From Muribaculaceae bacterium (lineage in GTDB: Bacteria > Bacteroidota > Bacteroidia > Bacteroidales > Muribaculaceae): a stretch of DNA of 64,000 bases. The stretch covers positions 106,847-170,846 of the forward strand of contig JAFZHD010000040.1 of assembly GCA_017555085.1 (NCBI GenBank). Reading direction: 5' to 3'. The notes beneath the pieces are model-generated. The model worked only from the letters and a program-made list of their open reading frames with translations. It was not told the DNA's origin and did no database searches. Shown one piece after another: positions 45,224 to 54,010 of the stretch. The position numbers were made by a program, and so were the translations under genes. Position 1 is the stretch's first letter. Each line of letters opens with the position of its first letter.

Positions 45224-46663
45224 TTAGCGTTTGGCGAGTTCGTCGTTAAAAGTCTTGCGGCCGGTGTCGTAGTTGGTGTGAACGCTCGGGCCAGAGATGC
45301 AACCGCCTTCACAAGCCATGATTTCCAAGAACTGAACGGGCGATTTTCCGGTCTTGCCATAGGCTTTGAGCAAGTTGACATTTTTCTTGTCGAGGGGCGA
45401 AATCTGTTGAGCGGTAAATTCAAACGCACCGTTGATGTGTTTGAGCACTGCTGCTGTTACGCCGCCGTTTTGGGCAAAGCCATAGGCAGTGCGGTCGACT
45501 GTGAACGGAATGTTGTAAACTTTCTCGTCGGTCATCTCAATTTCCATGCCTTCAAAGATACTTTGCATTTCTTCAAAGGTCATCACATAGTCAACATACT
45601 CGTCTTTGCGGGCCTCTTTGCGTTTTGCGATACATGGGCCTATGAATACCAACTTGGCATCGGGGTGCTGTTCGCGCGCCATTTGGGCAGTGTAGTGCAT
45701 GGGCGAACGAGTGCTTGAAATGTATTTTTTGAGTTCGGGCGCATGCTTTTCGGCCATTTCAACATAGGCGGGACAGCACGATGTGGTCATGAACGCCTGA
45801 CCTTCTTCGAGTTTCTCTTTGAGTTCTTCGCTCTCTTTTTCGGTAGTGATAACCGCGCCTTGTGCCACTTCAATCACTTCGGCAAAACCTATTTGCTTGA
45901 TGGCGCTGTAAACCTGTTCGGCAGGCGCTTTGTATTGCGACAAAATGGCGGGTGCGACCATGGCAATAACCTTTTCGCCGCGTTTGATACATTGCAGAAT
46001 GTCAAACACTTGTGAGAGTTCGAAGATAGCGCCGAAGGGGCAACTATTCAAACATTTACCGCAGAAGATACACTTTGACTCATCAATGTGTTCAACGCCA
46101 AATTCATCTTTTGTGATAGCGCCCACAGGGCATGCTTCCTCACAGGGAATGGGAATGTGGACAATAGCGTGATAGGGGCAACTGTTGAAACATTTGCCGC
46201 AACTGATACACTTTGACTGATTGATGCGGCCTTGGCTTGTTTCAGAGTCAAACTCGATGGCATCTTTGGGGCAGTTGAGCGAGCAAGCGCGAGCTACACA
46301 ACCGCGGCAAAGGTTTGTAATCTGATAATTGGTGCGTACACACGACGAACATGCCTCATCAACAACACACATAATGTTGTCTTTGGGAGTTTGGCGGGTG
46401 AGAGCCTTGGCGGCATATTCTGAAAGGGGAGTCAATTCGTCAACCTCATCGCTCATGTCAAAACCCATGAGAGGCAATGACTTATATTTCCACACAGCGC
46501 GCTCCTTGTGAATGCAGCAACGGCCCATGACATGGCTTTTGCGGGGGCTGAGTTCGATGGGTAAGCGGTCGATTTTTTCAACTAATTGGTCTTCGTTCCA
46601 AAGTTGTATAAGACGAGTCAGCAAACGCTGACGCACAATCATCACATTATTCTTAATTGCCAT
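45224..46663 (-). CDS. [FeFe] hydrogenase catalytic subunit, group B-like
   Basis: This 479-residue protein starts at ATG 46663. An in-frame upstream extension was dropped because the promoter lies there. It has N-terminal Cys motifs: C119, C122, C127 and C131; two ferredoxin clusters at C152-C162 and C198-C208; and extra C174 and C178. The H-cluster motifs are TSCCPAY (C296, C297), GPCIAKRKE (C344) and MACEGGC (C451, C455), so all cluster ligands are kept. The third motif is followed by ISGPS rather than the GGGQP of group A enzymes, which suggests group B. It has no NuoE/F-type partner beside it, so it is likely ferredoxin-linked. The reaction is proton reduction or hydrogen oxidation; direction is not shown. 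Confidence 0.9.
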   Translation of the reverse strand: MAIKNNVMIVRQRLLTRLIQLWNEDQLVEKIDRLPIELSPRKSHVMGRCCIHKERAVWKYKSLPLMGFDMSDEVDELTPLSEYAAKALTRQTPKDNIMCVVDEACSSCVRTNYQITNLCRGCVARACSLNCPKDAIEFDSETSQGRINQSKCISCGKCFNSCPYHAIVHIPIPCEEACPVGAITKDEFGVEHIDESKCIFCGKCLNSCPFGAIFELSQVFDILQCIKRGEKVIAMVAPAILSQYKAPAEQVYSAIKQIGFAEVIEVAQGAVITTEKESEELKEKLEEGQAFMTTSCCPAYVEMAEKHAPELKKYISSTRSPMHYTAQMAREQHPDAKLVFIGPCIAKRKEARKDEYVDYVMTFEEMQSIFEGMEIEMTDEKVYNIPFTVDRTAYGFAQNGGVTAAVLKHINGAFEFTAQQISPLDKKNVNLLKAYGKTGKSPVQFLEIMACEGGCISGPSVHTNYDTGRKTFNDELAKR

Positions 46664-46672
46664 AGATAGAAG

Positions 46673-46694
46673 TATTCTGCAAATATTCTGCAAA
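46673..46694. repeat. Tandem 11-bp direct repeat over the hydrogenase promoter
   Basis: TATTCTGCAAA occurs twice with no gap (46673-46683 and 46684-46694). On the minus strand the pair begins inside the -7 box and covers the predicted start site, 10-30 bases before the hydA ATG. A regulator could bind here. Confidence 0.7.
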
Positions 46695-46724
46695 ATTACT
46701 GCTTTTGTCTCACATAATGGCAAA
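46691..46724 (-). promoter_or_regulatory. Promoter of the hydrogenase operon
   Basis: The minus strand reads TTTG (46721-46724), 22 nt, TAATTTTG (46691-46698). The leader would be about 20 nt. The rest of the 46725-46890 gap shows no gene. Confidence 0.55.
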
Positions 46725-46890
46725 AAAATGTAATGTTTTTACCCAGCAAGGAAATCGGCTGCGGTAAGATTTTTCCTCTGAAATAGCTGTATTTTGGCAG
46801 TAGAGGCTGTCAAAGGCTTGTCGTTGTGGCGAAAATGAGTAAAAGTCTTGTGATATGTGCTGTCGATGCGATACTATTATGGGGCTTTTA

Positions 46891-46921
46891 GTTGATTATT
46901 CACTCGTTTTTCGTAACTTTG
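46891..46921 (+). promoter_or_regulatory. Promoter for pepT
   Basis: GTTG at 46891-46894, 19 nt, TAACTTTG at 46914-46921. The leader is about 110 nt long. Confidence 0.5.
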
Positions 46922-47036
46922 TGGGTGAAAAGCGAGGTGGCGGCTATGGCCTGTCGAGATAGGACTGTTTAGTGTGTGGCTGCTGCGCTGTCAAATGATG
47001 ATAAATTCTTAACCTCAGATATATAATACTTTCGAT

Positions 47037-48266
47037 ATGAATAATTTGGTAAATCGTTTTTTGGACTATGTGAAGTTCGACACTCAAAGTGATGAGTTGA
47101 CTAATCTTACGCCTTCGACTCCCGGTCAAATGGTGTTTGCTCAATATCTTGAAAAGGAACTCAACGCTATGGGTTTGAAAGATGTTACTCTCGATGAAAA
47201 CGGCTATTTGATGGCCACTCTTCCTGGTAATGTTGACGGCAATGTGCCCACAGTCGGTTTTATTGCACACCTTGACACATCGCCCGATATGTCGGGCCGC
47301 CATGTTAATCCTCGCATTGTGAACGATTATGACGGTAAGGATATTGTACTTAATGCCGAGAGTGGAGTGGTGTTGTCGCCCGCAGAATTTCCCGAGTTGC
47401 TTCACTATGTGGGCCAAAAACTGATTGTTACCGACGGTAATACTTTGCTCGGTGCCGATGATAAGGCCGGTATTGCCGAGATTATCACAGCGATGGAGTA
47501 TTTGATGGCTCACCCCGAAATCAAGCACGGCGATATTCGCGTGGCATTTAACCCCGACGAAGAAATCGGCCTTGGCGCTCACAAGTTTGATGTCGAAGCG
47601 TTTGGTGCTGATTGGGCTTACACTATGGACGGCGGCGAAGTGGGCGAACTTGAATATGAAAACTTTAATGCCGCTGTGGCTCGCGTCACTTTCAAGGGTC
47701 GCAATGTGCATCCCGGATATGCCAAGCACAAAATGGTGAACTCGTTGCGTGTTGCAACACAGTTTGCAATCATGTTGCCCCGTTGGGAAACTCCCGAACA
47801 CACCGAGGGCTATGAAGGTTTCTATCACTTGGTGGGTATCGAAGGCGAGGTTGAGAAAACTGTACTTACATACATTATTCGCGACCACGACCGTGACCGT
47901 TTTGAGCGTCGCAAAAAAGAGTTTGAACATCTTACTCGCAAAATCAATAAGGAATTTCCCGAGTGTGCTACGCTTGAATTGAAAGACCAATACTATAACA
48001 TGCGTGAAAAAATTGAGCCCGTGATGCACATCATCGACATTGCCGAGCAGGCTATGAAAAATGTTGAGGTTGTGCCCAAGGTTGTGCCCATTCGCGGCGG
48101 TACTGACGGCGCTCAACTTTCGTTCAAGGGCTTGCCTTGCCCCAACATCTTTGCTGGTGGCTTGAACTTCCATGGCCGCTATGAGTTTGTTCCCATCGAG
48201 TCGATGGAAAAGGCTATGCAGGTCGTTGTTGAAATTTCGCGCATCGTTGCCGAAAGATATAAATAA
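47037..48266 (+). CDS. pepT: Peptidase T (tripeptidase)
   Basis: This 409-residue M20B metallopeptidase removes the N-terminal residue of tripeptides. Zinc ligands and catalytic residues lie in [14 protein letters not shown] (His78 region), [12 protein letters not shown] and [14 protein letters not shown]. The end has [26 protein letters not shown], the substrate-binding His/Arg region of the family. No signal peptide; cytosolic. A 409-codon open frame on the other strand is an antisense shadow of this gene. Confidence 0.95.
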   Translation: MNNLVNRFLDYVKFDTQSDELTNLTPSTPGQMVFAQYLEKELNAMGLKDVTLDENGYLMATLPGNVDGNVPTVGFIAHLDTSPDMSGRHVNPRIVNDYDGKDIVLNAESGVVLSPAEFPELLHYVGQKLIVTDGNTLLGADDKAGIAEIITAMEYLMAHPEIKHGDIRVAFNPDEEIGLGAHKFDVEAFGADWAYTMDGGEVGELEYENFNAAVARVTFKGRNVHPGYAKHKMVNSLRVATQFAIMLPRWETPEHTEGYEGFYHLVGIEGEVEKTVLTYIIRDHDRDRFERRKKEFEHLTRKINKEFPECATLELKDQYYNMREKIEPVMHIIDIAEQAMKNVEVVPKVVPIRGGTDGAQLSFKGLPCPNIFAGGLNFHGRYEFVPIESMEKAMQVVVEISRIVAERYK

Positions 48267-48294
48267 CCGTTAGCCCGTTTACTTAATAGCGCCG

Positions 48295-49200
48295 ATGTCG
48301 CTTACTCCCACACTCATTGTTGTCACCGGAGCCACCGGCTCGGGCAAGACGGCTTTGTCGATTGCCATTGCGCAACGGCTTGGCTGCCACATATTGTCGG
48401 CCGACTCTCGACAACTCTATCGTGACATTCCCATCGGCACGGCCGCTCCCACGGCCGACGAACTTGCTGCCGCTCCCCACCATTTTGTGGGAACGCTCGG
48501 CTTGGCCGACTATTACAGTGCGGCGCAGTATGAGGCCGATGCACTCGCCTTGCTCAATGAGTTGTGGCGCGATTGTCCCTATGCAGTGATGTGTGGCGGC
48601 TCAATGATGTATGTTGATGCGGTGTGTCGCGGCATTGATGATTTGCCCACAATCAGCGACGAAATCAGGGAAAAGGCCATGGCGCTCTATCGCGAGGGAG
48701 GTTTGCCGTTGTTGCACAATACGCTCAAACGCCTCGACCCCGTGTATTTCAATCAGGTTGACCTCAACAATCACAAACGTCTTGTTCACGCCATCGAAAT
48801 CTCAATACAAGCCGGCGTGCCTTACTCGTCGTTGCGCACTGGCGAGGTGAAACAACGCCCGTTTCGCATCATCAAAGTGGCGTTAGACTATGAGCGCGAA
48901 GTGTTGTTTGACCGCATAAACCGCCGTGTTGATGCCATGATTGCGGCTGGTATGGTTGATGAGGCTCGTAGCGTTTATCCGTTGCGACACCTCAACTCGC
49001 TCAACACCGTTGGCTACAAAGAACTGTTTGCCTATTTTGACGGCGAAATGGACTATGAAACAGCGGTGGCGCGTATTGGCAAAAACACTCGCGTATATGC
49101 CAAAAAACAACTCACATGGATGAAAAAAGACCCGTCAATACATTTTCTCAATCCCGAAAATGCGCTTGAACAAGTGTTGGCGTTGGTCGATAAACAATAA
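48295..49200 (+). CDS. miaA: tRNA dimethylallyltransferase
   Basis: This 301-residue MiaA adds a dimethylallyl group to A37 of tRNAs reading UNN codons. It has the P-loop VVTGATGSGKTALSIAIA, the following ILSADSRQLYRDIPIGTAAPT, and FHVGGSMMYVDA-type (CGGSMMYVDAVCRGIDDLP). It is complete. It follows pepT by 28 nt and is followed by an SDR gene at 5 nt, so the three may form an operon. Confidence 0.95.
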   Translation: MSLTPTLIVVTGATGSGKTALSIAIAQRLGCHILSADSRQLYRDIPIGTAAPTADELAAAPHHFVGTLGLADYYSAAQYEADALALLNELWRDCPYAVMCGGSMMYVDAVCRGIDDLPTISDEIREKAMALYREGGLPLLHNTLKRLDPVYFNQVDLNNHKRLVHAIEISIQAGVPYSSLRTGEVKQRPFRIIKVALDYEREVLFDRINRRVDAMIAAGMVDEARSVYPLRHLNSLNTVGYKELFAYFDGEMDYETAVARIGKNTRVYAKKQLTWMKKDPSIHFLNPENALEQVLALVDKQ

Positions 49201-49205
49201 TACTT

Positions 49206-50057
49206 ATGGCCGATAATTATTTGGAAAAGAAAATGGAAGAGCACCGCAGCGGCAAGGCCAATCGCCCCGCAGTGCGTCGCACTCCCACGGGTGCCAAGCC
49301 AGGCACTATTAATGTGAAATTTCCTGTTCGCCGCGTGTTTGTCACCGGCGGAGCGCGAGGCATAGGCCGCGCCATTGTGGCAGCATTTTGCAATGCCGGA
49401 TGCCGCGTGGCATTTTGTGACATCGACCATAAAGCCGGCACGGCAACAGCACAGGTCACCGGTTCGCAGTTTCACCCCGTAGATGTGACCGACGCTGATG
49501 CGCTTGATGCGTGTGTGCAACGAGTTATTGATGCGTGGGGCGATATTGATGTGCTGATAAACAATGTCGGAGTCAGCAACTTCGGTGCGCTGACAGAGAC
49601 CACTATTCAGGATTTTGATGCCGTGATAGCCACCAACTTGCGCCCGGTGTTTATAACCTCGCGCCGCTTGGCTATACATCGCCAATCGTTGGCCGAGCCA
49701 AATCCCTTTGGCCGCATAATCAACATTTGCTCAACCCGATACAAACAGAGTGAGCCGGGCAGTGAGGGTTATGCAGCGTCAAAAGGTGGTATAGATGCCA
49801 TCACACATTCGCTCATGGCATCGCTCGCGCCGATGCACATCACGGTAAATGCAATTTCGCCAGGATGGATTGAAAACAATAATTACGACAGTCTCACTGA
49901 GGCTGACCATGCCCAGCATCCGTCGCAGCGCGTAGGCCGCCCAGAGGATATCGCACGAATGTGTATGTTCCTCGCCTTGCCCGACAACGATTTCATCAAC
50001 GGCCAAAACATCGTCATTGACGGCGGCATGACCCGCAAAATGATTTATGTCGAGTAA
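49206..50057 (+). CDS. SDR family oxidoreductase with basic N-terminal extension
   Basis: This 283-residue short-chain dehydrogenase has the cofactor loop FVTGGARGIGRAIVAAF (about 43-59), LINNVGVSN and the catalytic YAASKGG (Tyr and Lys). About 40 residues precede the fold, rich in Lys/Arg (EKKMEEHRSGKANRPAVRRT); similar extensions occur in related Bacteroidales proteins from memory. Cytosolic. Substrate unknown. It ends the pepT-miaA run and a terminator follows. Confidence 0.88.
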   Translation: MADNYLEKKMEEHRSGKANRPAVRRTPTGAKPGTINVKFPVRRVFVTGGARGIGRAIVAAFCNAGCRVAFCDIDHKAGTATAQVTGSQFHPVDVTDADALDACVQRVIDAWGDIDVLINNVGVSNFGALTETTIQDFDAVIATNLRPVFITSRRLAIHRQSLAEPNPFGRIINICSTRYKQSEPGSEGYAASKGGIDAITHSLMASLAPMHITVNAISPGWIENNNYDSLTEADHAQHPSQRVGRPEDIARMCMFLALPDNDFINGQNIVIDGGMTRKMIYVE

Positions 50058-50092
50058 ATAAGGGAGATTGAACAGTAAATGAAGATAACAAC

Positions 50093-50127
50093 AAAAAAAA
50101 GCATCGGAGGTTATCCGATGCTTTTTG
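50093..50127. terminator. Bidirectional terminator between SDR and OmpA genes
   Basis: Stem AAAAAGCATCGGA pairs with TCCGATGCTTTTT, loop of about five bases, flanked by A and T runs on both sides. Confidence 0.85.
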
Positions 50128-50146
50128 TTATGATAAGGGTGACAGA

Positions 50147-51364
50147 TTATTTCTTGTCGTTTTCTTCTATTGTGCAGATGCTCACGCGGTTCCAGTCGGG
50201 TTCAGAGAACATTTCGCCTACACCTTGACCGTCGGCGCTGATGCGAGATGCGCTGATGCCATATTTCTTAACGAGAGCGTCTTTAACTGATTCGGCGCGT
50301 TGTTTAGCAATGCGAGCATTAACATCGGCATTACCTTCGGGTGATGCATAACCTTTGATTACGACGGTTGCGTTTTTGTGGTTTTTGAGGTAAGTGGCGA
50401 TTTGTTCAACATTGGGCATTTGGTCGGCCGAAACTGTTGAGCGACCTTGGCGGAAGAATACATAACGCACTGTGTTGAGTGTGTTAGTTTGGTTTTCTTT
50501 CACAACAAATTGCACTTCGGGTTCGCGAGCCTTGCAAGCAGCGAGTTCGATTTCGAGTTGAGCGATTTTAGCATTGAGGGCGTTAGTGTTGTCAATGCAA
50601 GCGTCGTTAGCGGCTTTGCAGTTTTCGAGGTCACCACGAAGAGCGTTTATTTTGGCGTTGAGGTCGTCAACTTCGGCTTGGTCATAAAGACGGGCATAGT
50701 TGAAGTGGTGAGTGCCGTTGCTGTTTTTGAAGTGGTAGGTTACGCCACCTTGGAGTTCAAACACTGCGCGGTTAACATTGTTTTGTGCTTGCCAAGTGTA
50801 GGTGTAAAGACCGTCCATGTCCCAAACAACAGCGGGTTTGATGCTCAAAGTCCAAGCTTTTGCTTTGCCGAGGTTGAAGTTGAGGTTAAGACCAGCTTTT
50901 GTTGCAAATGCGTTTTTGTCCCAGCCATAAGCGTCGCCTGCTGCGGGGAACCATTCCGAGATATAGGCGTGCAACCAACCGGCGCTCAAAACTGTTTCGA
51001 TTTCAAATACGCGGGGTGAACCTTTGTAGCCTGCAAAGAGGTTCATGAGGTTGGCAGTACCAGTGACGCCAACATAAGAGTGGTCAACGGCATAAGAGTT
51101 GTAGTCGGGAGCTGTGTTAAACATTGCTTCGCCTTCGATGCCGATGCCGAAGATGGGAGTGAGTTGTTTGCGGATTTCTGCACCTGCTATGCCGCGAGCA
51201 TCACCCAATACATCGTTAAATTTCAAGGGAGTTACTGCGCCGCCTTTGAGACCGATTGACCAATTGTCGGCAAATTTGCTGCCTGCAAGTGTGTATTGGG
51301 CGTCTTGTGCGTTGGCGCTCATAATACCCATTGCAACTGCTGCGAGGAGTAAAAATTTCTTCAT
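50147..51364 (-). CDS. OmpA family outer-membrane protein
   Basis: This 405-residue protein has a signal peptide (MKKFLLLAAVAMGIMSANAQ). An N-terminal beta-barrel spans about 20-225. A coiled linker follows (NAKINALRGDLENCKAANDA and NALNAKIAQLEIELAACK). The C-terminal OmpA/peptidoglycan-binding domain has VVIKGYASPEGNADVNARIAKQRAESVKDAL and ISASRISADGQG. It is an abundant OprF/OmpA-like envelope protein that links the outer membrane to the wall. A -33/-7 promoter lies at 51409-51440. Confidence 0.93.
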   Translation of the reverse strand: MKKFLLLAAVAMGIMSANAQDAQYTLAGSKFADNWSIGLKGGAVTPLKFNDVLGDARGIAGAEIRKQLTPIFGIGIEGEAMFNTAPDYNSYAVDHSYVGVTGTANLMNLFAGYKGSPRVFEIETVLSAGWLHAYISEWFPAAGDAYGWDKNAFATKAGLNLNFNLGKAKAWTLSIKPAVVWDMDGLYTYTWQAQNNVNRAVFELQGGVTYHFKNSNGTHHFNYARLYDQAEVDDLNAKINALRGDLENCKAANDACIDNTNALNAKIAQLEIELAACKAREPEVQFVVKENQTNTLNTVRYVFFRQGRSTVSADQMPNVEQIATYLKNHKNATVVIKGYASPEGNADVNARIAKQRAESVKDALVKKYGISASRISADGQGVGEMFSEPDWNRVSICTIEENDKK

Positions 51365-51408
51365 AAAGTTGTTGTTAAGTGGTTAATTAAAATGTGTAAA
51401 TACTTTTG

Positions 51409-51440
51409 CAAATTTATTGAAAAATGTTTGTTATACCAAG
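51409..51440 (-). promoter_or_regulatory. Promoter of the OmpA family gene
   Basis: Minus strand CTTG (51437-51440), 20 nt, TAAATTTG (51409-51416). The leader is about 40 nt. Confidence 0.5.
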
Positions 51441-51521
51441 TGAATAGTCTATAAAAGCAATAAATATGAGACAAATATGCTATTTTATAATATATTGTGG
51501 CATGATTATCTTATAAATATG

Positions 51522-52136
51522 CTAATATGTGAAAATATCGCTTTTCACTTCGCTCCAATTTCCGCTTTTGATGTCTTCGGGGCGCATGAGAATGTAGTAG
51601 GTGCCGCAGTCGTAAATGTGCAAGCCCCATTTCTCGCATTCCTCAAATTGCATAAACGTGATGTGACCACTGTTATAGGCCGCGATGTTCTCGTTGTTGA
51701 TGGGGCAGAGCATTGACGCGCCATAAACATAATCGCCGTCATAATTGCGGTCAAATGTGATTTTTAGAGCGGGACGGAATATGCTCTTGTGGTCTTTGGG
51801 CGAAACGATGTCGCACGGATATAGTTCGCTACAATCTTCGATGTGAAAAATTAGCGGTTTGTAGCCCGAACCGATGCCTCGGCCATATCCGCCCATAAAG
51901 TAGGCAAGTGGCGCAAAGACATAGAGCATGCCTTTTGTGGGGAGCAGTCCCATAGTGTCGTAGGGTGCGATCTCCTCGCAACGAATTTGGCACACAAAGG
52001 TGAGTGGTTCTTCTTCATCTTCGTCTATTTCGACAAACGGATATCTCATTCCGGCAGGAAAATCGGGTGCACCCCACCAATGGCTTTTGCCTTGGAGGTC
52101 TTCGGTGGTTGTAGATACAAAAAGACTGATTGACAT
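51522..52136 (-). CDS. DUF1963 (YwqG-like) protein
   Basis: This 204-residue protein has the DUF1963 pattern SHWWGAPDFPAGMRYPF, LTFVCQIRCEEIAPYD and MLYVFAPLAYFMGG, with the C-terminal CEKWGLHIYDCGTYYILM. No signal peptide. Function is unknown; YwqG-like proteins are thought to be small cytosolic proteins in contact or stress systems, but this is not established. It starts 5 nt after the TraB/GumN gene. Confidence 0.78.
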   Translation of the reverse strand: MSISLFVSTTTEDLQGKSHWWGAPDFPAGMRYPFVEIDEDEEEPLTFVCQIRCEEIAPYDTMGLLPTKGMLYVFAPLAYFMGGYGRGIGSGYKPLIFHIEDCSELYPCDIVSPKDHKSIFRPALKITFDRNYDGDYVYGASMLCPINNENIAAYNSGHITFMQFEECEKWGLHIYDCGTYYILMRPEDIKSGNWSEVKSDIFTY

Positions 52137-52141
52137 GGTTT

Positions 52142-53038
52142 TTATGGTTTTGTGACGGGTGTTACTGTATATCCTTGGTTGCGTAACAGGTTGATGAGAC
52201 CGTTGTCACCGGGCAAATGTAGAGCGCCGACACACACGATGATGCTTTTGTCGGCAATAACATCGGCAATGGTCTTTACCCACGCCTTGTTGCGGTTATC
52301 GATCATGCGTGCTTGGCTCTGCTGGTCAAATCGGAGTGTGGGCTCCAAAGAAATTGTATAGAGCGCGTCAAGGTCTTGGGCGAAATAGGCTTCTGTTATT
52401 CTATTTGACAATTTGGCTGCACTGTCGCCATATCTCACCGTTTCCATAAATTCGTCGGCTTGAATGGCGATGGGGTAGTTGAACAGAATGTCGGTCTGCT
52501 GCTTGGCGGTTTCAAATGCGCCGATGCTTTTGCCCATGTTGATGGCCGATTGCTGAATGTAACTGTCGAGTTGTTGCTGCTGATTGAAGTCGGGCATTTC
52601 GTTCAGCGAGAGGAGCAATGATGCCTGTGTGTTGATAAACGCGGGCTTCATGTGTGCCAAATACTTGATTGACAGCAAGCCGTTTGAAATGTTGAGCAGA
52701 AAATTGTCTATTGAGTCAATCTGCTCGGGAGTGTATAGATGATTTATGGTGCTATCGACGGGGGCGATGGCGGCCGCCATAATCAATTGCTGTGTGGCTT
52801 GTGATGTCAGTTCGTTTTTGTCAATCTCGCCATACACGGCATCGCAGTTGCTCAACGCCTCGTGCCACCCCGCAATAGAGTCAAGAATGCTGACGGGAGC
52901 CAAGTGGTGAGTGCCTATGATGTAAGAGTCTTTGGCGGTGTTGTGTCCGCTGATGCGCCACAACAGTTGTGCGTTGGCAGCGGTGCTGCTGATGGCAATC
53001 GCGGCAATTATGGTAATTAGTCGGGCAAATGCTTTCAT
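52142..53038 (-). CDS. TraB/GumN family protein
   Basis: This 298-residue protein starts at the ATG 53038, preceded by a good promoter; an upstream extension was rejected. A signal peptide (MKAFARLITIIAAIAISSTAANA) is followed by LLWRISGHNTAKDSYIIGTHHL and YGEIDKNEL, the TraB/GumN family metal-motif region; VGALHLPGDNGLINLL ends it. It is periplasmic or membrane-bound; the family may be proteases acting on exported peptides, but this is not settled. It is followed by the DUF1963 gene. Confidence 0.87.
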   Translation of the reverse strand: MKAFARLITIIAAIAISSTAANAQLLWRISGHNTAKDSYIIGTHHLAPVSILDSIAGWHEALSNCDAVYGEIDKNELTSQATQQLIMAAAIAPVDSTINHLYTPEQIDSIDNFLLNISNGLLSIKYLAHMKPAFINTQASLLLSLNEMPDFNQQQQLDSYIQQSAINMGKSIGAFETAKQQTDILFNYPIAIQADEFMETVRYGDSAAKLSNRITEAYFAQDLDALYTISLEPTLRFDQQSQARMIDNRNKAWVKTIADVIADKSIIVCVGALHLPGDNGLINLLRNQGYTVTPVTKP

Positions 53039-53076
53039 AGGATGAATGCGTAAATATAGATGTTTATGCGTTAAGG

Positions 53077-53108
53077 CAAATGTAGGTATTATTTGTAGAT
53101 TAAACAAA
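53077..53108 (-). promoter_or_regulatory. Consensus promoter of the TraB/GumN gene
   Basis: The minus strand reads TTTG (53105-53108), exactly 20 nt, TACATTTG (53077-53084). This is a full Bacteroidota consensus. The plus-strand -7 box at 53125-53132 lies just behind it. Confidence 0.65.
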
Positions 53109-53124
53109 TATAGCAAAAAATAGT

Positions 53125-53132
53125 TATCTTTG
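53125..53132 (+). promoter_or_regulatory. -7 box of the TrmH-type gene
   Basis: TATCTTTG lies 24 bases before the ATG at 53156. Confidence 0.5.
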
Positions 53133-53155
53133 TGATAAGAAAAATTGCAATAATT

Positions 53156-53956
53156 ATGCCTATAATAGAAATAACATCGTTGACCCACCAAGGTGTGGAG
53201 GTGTATTCAACGCTCACCGAAGCACAGTTGCGCAATAAACTCGACCCCGAAAAAGGAGTGTTTATAGCCGAAAGTCCCAAGGTTATAAATGTGGCGCTTG
53301 ATGCCGGATATGAGCCTATATCGCTCTTGTGTGAGCGTCGCCACATTGAGGGTGATGCAGCTTCGATTATAGCCCGATGTGGCGATATTGATGTGTTTAC
53401 CGGCGAACGCGAACTGTTGGCCTCGCTCACCGGATACACTTTGACGCGCGGGGTGTTGTGTGCGATGCGCCGTCCGCAAAATCTCTCGGTCGATGATGTG
53501 TGTCGCGATGCCCGACGAGTGGTGGTTATTGACAGCGTGGTTGATACGACCAACATCGGCGCGATATTCCGTTCGGCGGCAGCGTTGGGCATCGACGGGG
53601 TGTTATTGACTCGCTCGTCGTGTGACCCGCTAAACCGTCGTGCGGTGCGTGTGTCGATGGGTTCGGTGTTCTTATTGCCGTGGGCATGGCTCGACGAGCC
53701 TATCTCGTCGCTTGGCCGTTTGGGCATGAAAACCGTGGCAATGGCTTTGACCGACAAATCGGTGTCGATTGATGATGAGTATTTGAAAAGCGAGCCGCGA
53801 TTGGCTATTGTGATGGGGACAGAGGGCGACGGATTGGCCCAAAACACCATCGCATCGGCCGATTATGTTGTGCGCATACCCATGTATCACAATGTCGATT
53901 CTCTCAATGTGGCAGCCGCCTCGGCTGTCGCCTTTTGGGAATTAAGAGCCCGATAA
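53156..53956 (+). CDS. TrmH/SpoU family RNA 2'-O-methyltransferase
   Basis: This 266-residue SPOUT enzyme starts at ATG 53156; a GTG 24 bases upstream lies in the -7 box. It has motif 1 around DSVVDTTNIGAIFRSAAALGIDGVLL, motif 2 MGTEGDGLAQNT and motif 3 IPMYHNVDSLNVAAASAVAFWEL. It methylates the 2'-OH of a ribose in rRNA or tRNA; the site is not shown. The N-terminal part LRNKLDPEKGVFIAESPKVI is the substrate-binding domain. It faces the TraB gene across divergent promoters. Confidence 0.92.
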   Translation: MPIIEITSLTHQGVEVYSTLTEAQLRNKLDPEKGVFIAESPKVINVALDAGYEPISLLCERRHIEGDAASIIARCGDIDVFTGERELLASLTGYTLTRGVLCAMRRPQNLSVDDVCRDARRVVVIDSVVDTTNIGAIFRSAAALGIDGVLLTRSSCDPLNRRAVRVSMGSVFLLPWAWLDEPISSLGRLGMKTVAMALTDKSVSIDDEYLKSEPRLAIVMGTEGDGLAQNTIASADYVVRIPMYHNVDSLNVAAASAVAFWELRAR

Positions 53957-53958
53957 AA

Positions 53959-53992
53959 AAATAAGGCATAATCGTGATGATTATGCCTTTTG
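53959..53992. terminator. Bidirectional terminator between convergent genes
   Basis: Stem AATAAGGCATAATC pairs with GATTATGCCTT, followed by TTGTTA on the plus strand; it lies between the TrmH and GT2 stops. Confidence 0.75.
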
Positions 53993-54010
53993 TTATATTT
54001 ACAGTGTTTG

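Noticed and set aside
46944..48173. 409-codon open frame antisense to pepT
   Set aside because: It mirrors pepT, has poor codon use and His/Cys/Phe-rich shadow composition, no start context, and pepT has full family motifs.
53132..53155. GTG as the start of the TrmH-type gene
   Set aside because: It overlaps the last base of the -7 box, so it could not be in the transcript; ATG at 53156 was used.
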